Assembly: GCA_947243845.1 (NCBI GenBank)
Contig: CAMXIF010000017.1
Span: 1-64,000 of the forward strand
Length of the DNA stretch: 64,000 nucleotides
Origin: an uncultured bacterium
Lineage (GTDB): Bacteria > Bacillota > Clostridia > Lachnospirales > Lachnospiraceae
Direction of reading: 5' to 3'
Shown: positions 59,895 through 64,000 of the stretch, piece by piece
How the letters are laid out: every line of letters starts with the position of its first letter
Position numbering within the stretch: the stretch's first letter is position 1
Notes under the pieces: generated by a model
The model's database searches: none
Seen by the model: the letters and a program-made list of their open reading frames with translations, nothing else
Told to the model about the DNA's origin: nothing
Translations under genes and position numbers: made by a program

Positions 59895-62168
59895 TCAACG
59901 TCTTCTCTTTTTGATAACATACCATAAGAGTCCAAAGGTAATCACCAGTGCAAGAGCAACGGCCATAATACCTATGACACTTACTACCCCGTTATCAGCA
60001 ACAGTATCTGCTGCGCTCTCTGTCATCGTGGCCTCCTCCGAAGGCCAGTCTATATAGGCAATCGCATAGGGAGAGAATCTGTCTGTGGAAAATGTGATCG
60101 TATCCGGATTATCATCCTCGTCCAAAAGCTGGGCAAAATCCTGGCTGCCATCTTCCTTTGTATGTAACCTTAAAATATAAAATTCCCGGTTTTCTGCCTG
60201 CAAGTGTTTCGGAACATTCAGCACTACTTTCACCGCTTCCGGCAATTCCCGGAGCGCCTGTACATCGCCTAGTCCCGATTTCGTAAGACGCACTTCAAAA
60301 TACCGCCCAATCGTCATGCCGGGCAGCTTGCTTTGTGCAAATGCCTCTATGGTCTTTTGCGTTTCTTCCCCATCGGTATCATCCACGGAAAAATGAATGG
60401 CTATTGGAACCTCTCCCTGTAACATCTCCATTTTTTCTTCTTTTGTCAGTACCTTATCCCATATCACTTTCAGGTTTGTAACGCTGGTATTTTCATCAAA
60501 TCCGCCACGGGAAGTTGCCAGCTTCGTATCTGCAAAATCATTGTGGACAGTTACCTGCAAATCGCCGGTTCCAATGGCCCCTGTCAACAGTTCCGTGTCA
60601 TCTTCGGCCTCTATCATCTGTTCTGCTTCCTGCGCAGACACAGCAAGCGCCTGCAAGGTGCCCGTCTGTCCTATTGCATCATCTCCCTGTGTATCTTTTC
60701 CGTCCTTATCGGACTGACTGCCCTCATCCGGCTCATGAGTCTTGTCTTTTCCATCCGGCTCCTCTGTCTGCATATGGTCACTTTCGCCCGGCTTGGTCAC
60801 AAAATCTGCGGAAATACTATGATTCTGCCTGACATCCGCAAAACTATAGGAGGTAACTGCCCCCACAGATCTGCCATCCACATACACGGCATTGACCATG
60901 TACCCCTCCTGCGGCATGATCACATAGGACATTGAGGAACCTTCCGGCACAATACTATTGCCTTCCGGCACAATCTTACCATTCGCGGATACCTGGGCTG
61001 TTATAGAAAAGGTATTGGTCCGAGCCTTTTCAAAAGTTGCCAGAAGAAACATATCCCTGGAGATATCTTCTACGGAATATTCCGGATCGGTACTGACAAC
61101 ATTACCGTTTTCAGACCATGACACAAACCGGTAATCATTCATCGGAACCGCCTTTATCTTAATATCACTTCCCTCATCATAAGTTCCCTGTCCGGATACC
61201 GTGCCCGTAGAGGCCGGCCAGCCATTGATCGTAAGGGTATATTGAATCCTCGAAAACATAGCCGTCAGGGTTCTGGAACCAGTAATATGATTTAACTGCC
61301 ACCTGCTGTCCGTACTTACGGTTGTTCCATTCTCCATCCAGCCGTCAAACCGGTAGCCGGTTTTGGGCCTGGCTTCCAGCACCATGTTTTCCCCATATTT
61401 AACGGTTCTGCTCTCAGTCGCCGTACCTGCATTGCTGTCATTAACGCTTACATTAATCTGGCAGTTATCCGACCTGAAATTAGCTGTATAAACAGCATCA
61501 CTATGTATGTTCTCCACTGTATACTGTGTATTGTCGGAAACTTTGTTGTGATCTAAAAACCAGCCCTCAAAAGCAAACCCACTGTTCGGTGCAGCGGTGA
61601 GCACTGCATAACCGCCTTCTTTGACCGTGCCGCCTCCATATACGGAACCGCCATTGTCCGGAGACGCTTTCACCTGTATGGAATAACTGGAAGTCTGTAC
61701 CGTTGCCAGCGCTGTTGCGCTGTAACTGCTGTCCTGTTTTGAAGTTGCCTTTACAATCAGGGAAGAGGATGATTCGTCTGATCCCACATGCAAAATACCG
61801 CTGCCATCTATAAAGGTATTCTGACTCGTCTGTCCATGAACGCTCCAAGCTACTTCCCGACTGTAATCATTCTGCCCGGCCACAGAAGCCACAAAAGCAT
61901 AAGAAGAATTTTTAGAAACAACCGTTGACACAGGAGAAACGCTGACCGAAGTGATGGCAGGCGCCGGCAATTCTGCCTGCGATGTGTTCTCTACCGGATA
62001 AGCCCCCGTCCCAATCTCCGAGGCATAGCATGGCAGATCATTGGCCAGAAACAACTGCGCCATCAAAACATATGCACCCAGACAGTATATGACTTTCTTG
62101 CCCATTTTCCCCGTTTTCCTTTCCTTCTTCCGTATGAAAGATCCGCCTTTACTAAACCCATTCAACAT
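59895..62168 (-). CDS. Cell-surface protein with InlB-type repeats
   Basis: 757 aa. A signal peptide (hydrophobic core VIYCLGAYVLMAQLFLA), a Big-like domain (about 75-160), then four divergent Listeria-Bacteroides/InlB B-type repeats of about 75 aa, each with ...FEGWFLDHNKVSDNTQYTVENI- or FVSWSENGNVVSTDPEY-type ends. A low-complexity acidic/Lys spacer (TEEPDGKDKTHEPDEGSQ region), a second beta domain and a C-terminal membrane helix with basic tail (IGIMAVALALVITFGLLWYVIKKRRR) follow; there is no LPxTG. It likely binds host or matrix. An alternative start lies at 62105. It ends 20 bp from the hemerythrin gene. Confidence 0.82.
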   Translation of the reverse strand: MLNGFSKGGSFIRKKERKTGKMGKKVIYCLGAYVLMAQLFLANDLPCYASEIGTGAYPVENTSQAELPAPAITSVSVSPVSTVVSKNSSYAFVASVAGQNDYSREVAWSVHGQTSQNTFIDGSGILHVGSDESSSSLIVKATSKQDSSYSATALATVQTSSYSIQVKASPDNGGSVYGGGTVKEGGYAVLTAAPNSGFAFEGWFLDHNKVSDNTQYTVENIHSDAVYTANFRSDNCQINVSVNDSNAGTATESRTVKYGENMVLEARPKTGYRFDGWMENGTTVSTDSRWQLNHITGSRTLTAMFSRIQYTLTINGWPASTGTVSGQGTYDEGSDIKIKAVPMNDYRFVSWSENGNVVSTDPEYSVEDISRDMFLLATFEKARTNTFSITAQVSANGKIVPEGNSIVPEGSSMSYVIMPQEGYMVNAVYVDGRSVGAVTSYSFADVRQNHSISADFVTKPGESDHMQTEEPDGKDKTHEPDEGSQSDKDGKDTQGDDAIGQTGTLQALAVSAQEAEQMIEAEDDTELLTGAIGTGDLQVTVHNDFADTKLATSRGGFDENTSVTNLKVIWDKVLTKEEKMEMLQGEVPIAIHFSVDDTDGEETQKTIEAFAQSKLPGMTIGRYFEVRLTKSGLGDVQALRELPEAVKVVLNVPKHLQAENREFYILRLHTKEDGSQDFAQLLDEDDNPDTITFSTDRFSPYAIAYIDWPSEEATMTESAADTVADNGVVSVIGIMAVALALVITFGLLWYVIKKRRR

Positions 62169-62274
62169 GAAGCGCTCTACTTTGCTCTTATATATTTCGG
62201 CATTTACTTATATTCATTTTATCATACTTGCATATAATATGAAATACTGTTACCTTAGATTCCCATAACAACAA

Positions 62275-62296
62275 CGGAGAGTCCTCGAACTCTCCG
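62275..62296 (-). terminator. Terminator of the small lipoprotein gene
   Basis: CGGAGAGT pairs with ACTCTCCG around 6 nt, followed on the minus strand by TTGTTGTTAT. The T-run is interrupted. Confidence 0.65.
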
Positions 62297-62329
62297 CCTG
62301 GAATCTTCCATATTTGATTCTTCCCTTGC

Positions 62330-62719
62330 TTAGTTGATGCCGCTGATTCCCAGCTTACCATCTACGGAATTAAAAATAATATTCGGTGTAGCGTCCCCCA
62401 TAATGAAACCCGCCTTTGTCTCCTCCAGCGCTGAGACATCCACCGCCTCAATCACCGTACATCTTTCCTCCGTGAAAATAACATCGTTTCCCAATTCCAT
62501 CAATGCATCCCTGCTCTCAACAACCTCACCGTTAACCGCAAGCGGATAAGCACACAAATCCGCAAGGGCTTCCAAATCCTTTGCTGCAACCGCTGTCTGA
62601 ATCTGCTCTGCAAACGCCGCAGGTCCTTCCGCCTGCTTATCCACAGCACCCTTTGTGCCACATCCCACACAGGCCAGAATCATGATTCCCACCGCCAGTA
62701 TTAACTTACACTTTTTCAT
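62330..62719 (-). CDS. Small lipoprotein, NTF2-like
   Basis: 129 aa. A signal peptide with lipobox LACVGC is followed by a compact domain of about 100 aa. FAEQIQTAVAAKDLEALADLCAYPLAVNGEVVESRDALMEL is the pattern of NTF2/SnoaL-like domains, which bind small hydrophobic ligands or assist secreted partners. GGGAGG lies 7 nt before the ATG at 62719; the frame is open to 62761 but without a ribosome site. Confidence 0.8.
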   Translation of the reverse strand: MKKCKLILAVGIMILACVGCGTKGAVDKQAEGPAAFAEQIQTAVAAKDLEALADLCAYPLAVNGEVVESRDALMELGNDVIFTEERCTVIEAVDVSALEETKAGFIMGDATPNIIFNSVDGKLGISGIN

Positions 62720-62887
62720 CCATATTCCTCCCGCTTTATCTTTCTTAAAACCTCCCGGCAACTCTTATGACACGAATTGCCGAGTCCTCACACATTCTAT
62801 CTTTTTGCTATTTTAGAGTCAATTTCATTTCTTCACATTTAGCCATGAAATTTTCGCAATCAGGTAAGAATTTCCTGTCCAAATCAG

Positions 62888-62917
62888 TTGATAAACCAGA
62901 GCAAATCCCGGTATAAT
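62888..62917 (+). promoter_or_regulatory. Promoter of the LytTR regulator operon
   Basis: TTGATA (62888-62893), an 18-bp spacer and TATAAT (62912-62917), about 67 bp before the start. Confidence 0.7.
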
Positions 62918-62984
62918 TTTAGTAATATTCAGTTTGATTGGAAGACAAATTTAACGTCTTGTACGAAAGGGAAAAAACTATCGC

Positions 62985-63719
62985 ATGAAAATAACAGTTT
63001 GTGATGACAGCATCAAGGATCTGCTCAACGTAGAAAAATTATTGTTAAAATATAAGTCCCTGCATCCGGACAAAGATTTTGAACTTGAGAAATTTTCTGA
63101 TCCATCCAGATTATACCAGAAGATATCAGCAGGAAAACTGACAGATATCTATATATTAGACATGCTGATGCCACGGCGGACAGGAATTGATATCGGCAAA
63201 CAAATCCGAATGTCCGGCCATGAAAGTGTGATCATCTATGTCACCGCGTCCGATGATTACGCGTTGGATGCTTATGGAGTGCACGCCATAAGATACCTCC
63301 TTAAGCCAATCGATGAGGACAAACTCTATGAAGCGTTGGATTATGCCCTATCCTATACAACTATAAAATCAGAATCCATGTATCTGATCAAGACGCAGGG
63401 CGGCTTACTGCAAAGGCCTTATTCCAAAATAGAATATATTGAAAACATTGGCCGAAAACAGGAAGTACATATGTCTGACGGCGAAATTATAAAGAGTCTT
63501 TTCCTCAGAAAATCTTTTGAAGAAGAGACAAGGGAGGCCGCCAGAAGAAAAAATTTTCTGCAGATCCACAAATCTTTCCTTGTCAATCTCGACTACGTCA
63601 AACAGCTGACATCCGACAGCATGATCATGGAATCCGGCAAACAGCTTCCTGTCAGCAAGGCAAAGGCTACAAGAGTCAAAAGGGAATATCTTCTCTTTGT
63701 TTCTGAAAAATACAAGTAG
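62985..63719 (+). CDS. LytTR-family response regulator, AgrA-like
   Basis: 244 aa. Receiver domain (1-120) with D59 (YILDMLMPRRTGID), acidic pair D7-D8 and YLLKPI. LytTR DNA-binding domain (about 135-240; KIEYIENIGRKQEVHMSDGE, FLQIHKSFLVNLDYVKQL). This class controls peptide-signal, bacteriocin or virulence-like genes. A membrane sensor starts 46 bp downstream, so the two form a two-component pair. The ribosome site (AAAGGG) is distant and weak. Confidence 0.92.
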   Translation: MKITVCDDSIKDLLNVEKLLLKYKSLHPDKDFELEKFSDPSRLYQKISAGKLTDIYILDMLMPRRTGIDIGKQIRMSGHESVIIYVTASDDYALDAYGVHAIRYLLKPIDEDKLYEALDYALSYTTIKSESMYLIKTQGGLLQRPYSKIEYIENIGRKQEVHMSDGEIIKSLFLRKSFEEETREAARRKNFLQIHKSFLVNLDYVKQLTSDSMIMESGKQLPVSKAKATRVKREYLLFVSEKYK

Positions 63720-63765
63720 GTGCATGGTACGATAAATAAACTTTTGCGCAGAAATGAGGATTGGA

Positions 63766-64000
63766 ATGATTTATGTTAAAAGTATATCATATACGTTTAG
63801 CCATATATTCTTTGTGATATTTATCTATCTGTTTCTGATTCATCGATACTCCCAAAAGAAAACGATAGCTATCTGTTTTATCTCCTGCACGATCATGGAC
63901 CTGTTAGACTGTCTTAAGCTGAATCTGTTCCCAGACAGCAATTGGGTCTACTTTTTCACAACAATGCTGCAGATTGCCATAGCACAGTCTACAGGACTTC
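63766..64000 (+). CDS. Membrane sensor, probable GHKL histidine kinase, cut by window edge
   Basis: Only the first 78 residues are visible. MIYVKSISYTFSHIFFVIFI begins a first membrane helix, and two more hydrophobic stretches follow (TIAICFISCTIMDLLDCL and VYFFTTMLQIAIAQ). This fits the multi-helix sensor part of AgrC-like GHKL kinases that pair with LytTR regulators. GAGGA lies before the ATG. The kinase domain lies outside the window, so the class is inferred from the neighbour. Confidence 0.75.
   Translation, partial: MIYVKSISYTFSHIFFVIFIYLFLIHRYSQKKTIAICFISCTIMDLLDCLKLNLFPDSNWVYFFTTMLQIAIAQSTGL

Noticed and set aside
1-64000. Mobile elements, prophage, tRNA or rRNA genes
   Set aside because: I read the gaps between genes on both strands and found no transposase, integrase, att-like repeats or cloverleaf sequences; small or decayed elements could still escape the eye.

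Overview
The window looks like a chromosome segment of an anaerobic Clostridia member, most likely a gut-type Lachnospiraceae. This rests on moderate GC, strong AGGAGG ribosome binding sites, sigma-A promoters with 17-bp spacers, YesM/YesN-type sugar regulators, a SpmB-like spore protein, a FabT-like repressor, a holin-like toxin gene and several cyclic-di-GMP proteins. I cannot name genus or species. I saw no rRNA, tRNA, CRISPR array, insertion sequence or prophage; the segment is core plus niche metabolism.

Layout. 1-2.9 kb: CsoR-controlled copper ATPase (cut by the left edge). 3.1-6.7 kb: a binding-protein ABC sugar importer. 6.8-10.8 kb: DUF624 protein with a diguanylate cyclase, then a GNAT enzyme with a tandem HD/HD-GYP protein. 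10.9-17.9 kb: hydroxyacid dehydrogenase, small proteins, lipase-like hydrolase, metG, a coiled-coil membrane protein and map. 18.0-18.4 kb: a probable type I toxin-antitoxin locus with toxin mRNA and antisense RNA. 18.4-23.6 kb: AAA/DUF234 ATPase behind paired 29-bp repeats, a BlaI/BlaR1 pair and a MATE pump.

23.6-42.8 kb is a pentose (probably L-arabinose) region. It holds an operon araA-araB-araD-transketolase N and C-rpe, a chemoreceptor, a YtfQRT/YjfF-like importer, a GntR/AraR-type repressor, and a three-component sensor: histidine kinase, membrane-anchored sugar-binding protein and YesN-like regulator. The sensor and AraR probably control the importer and enzymes. The transketolase and epimerase pass the xylulose-5-phosphate made by AraABD into the pentose phosphate pathway.

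43-64 kb is mixed: a diguanylate cyclase, a DUF885 protein, a FabT-like repressor with its own operator, a membrane-tethered Mrr-type nuclease, an amylosucrase-like GH13 enzyme, an Lsa-type ABC-F protein behind a likely attenuator, a probable structured RNA, SpmB, a CE2-like esterase, a ROK kinase, an FAD protein, a hybrid histidine kinase, a VWA-like protein, a hemerythrin-CheX fusion, a repeat-rich surface protein, a lipoprotein, and a LytTR regulator with the start of a membrane sensor.

The observations I find most worth testing are the type I toxin-antitoxin locus (18059-18400), the ABC-F attenuator (49044-49325) and the multi-hairpin RNA (50905-51150). All functional calls come from reading motifs and remembered family features; no search or folding program was run.
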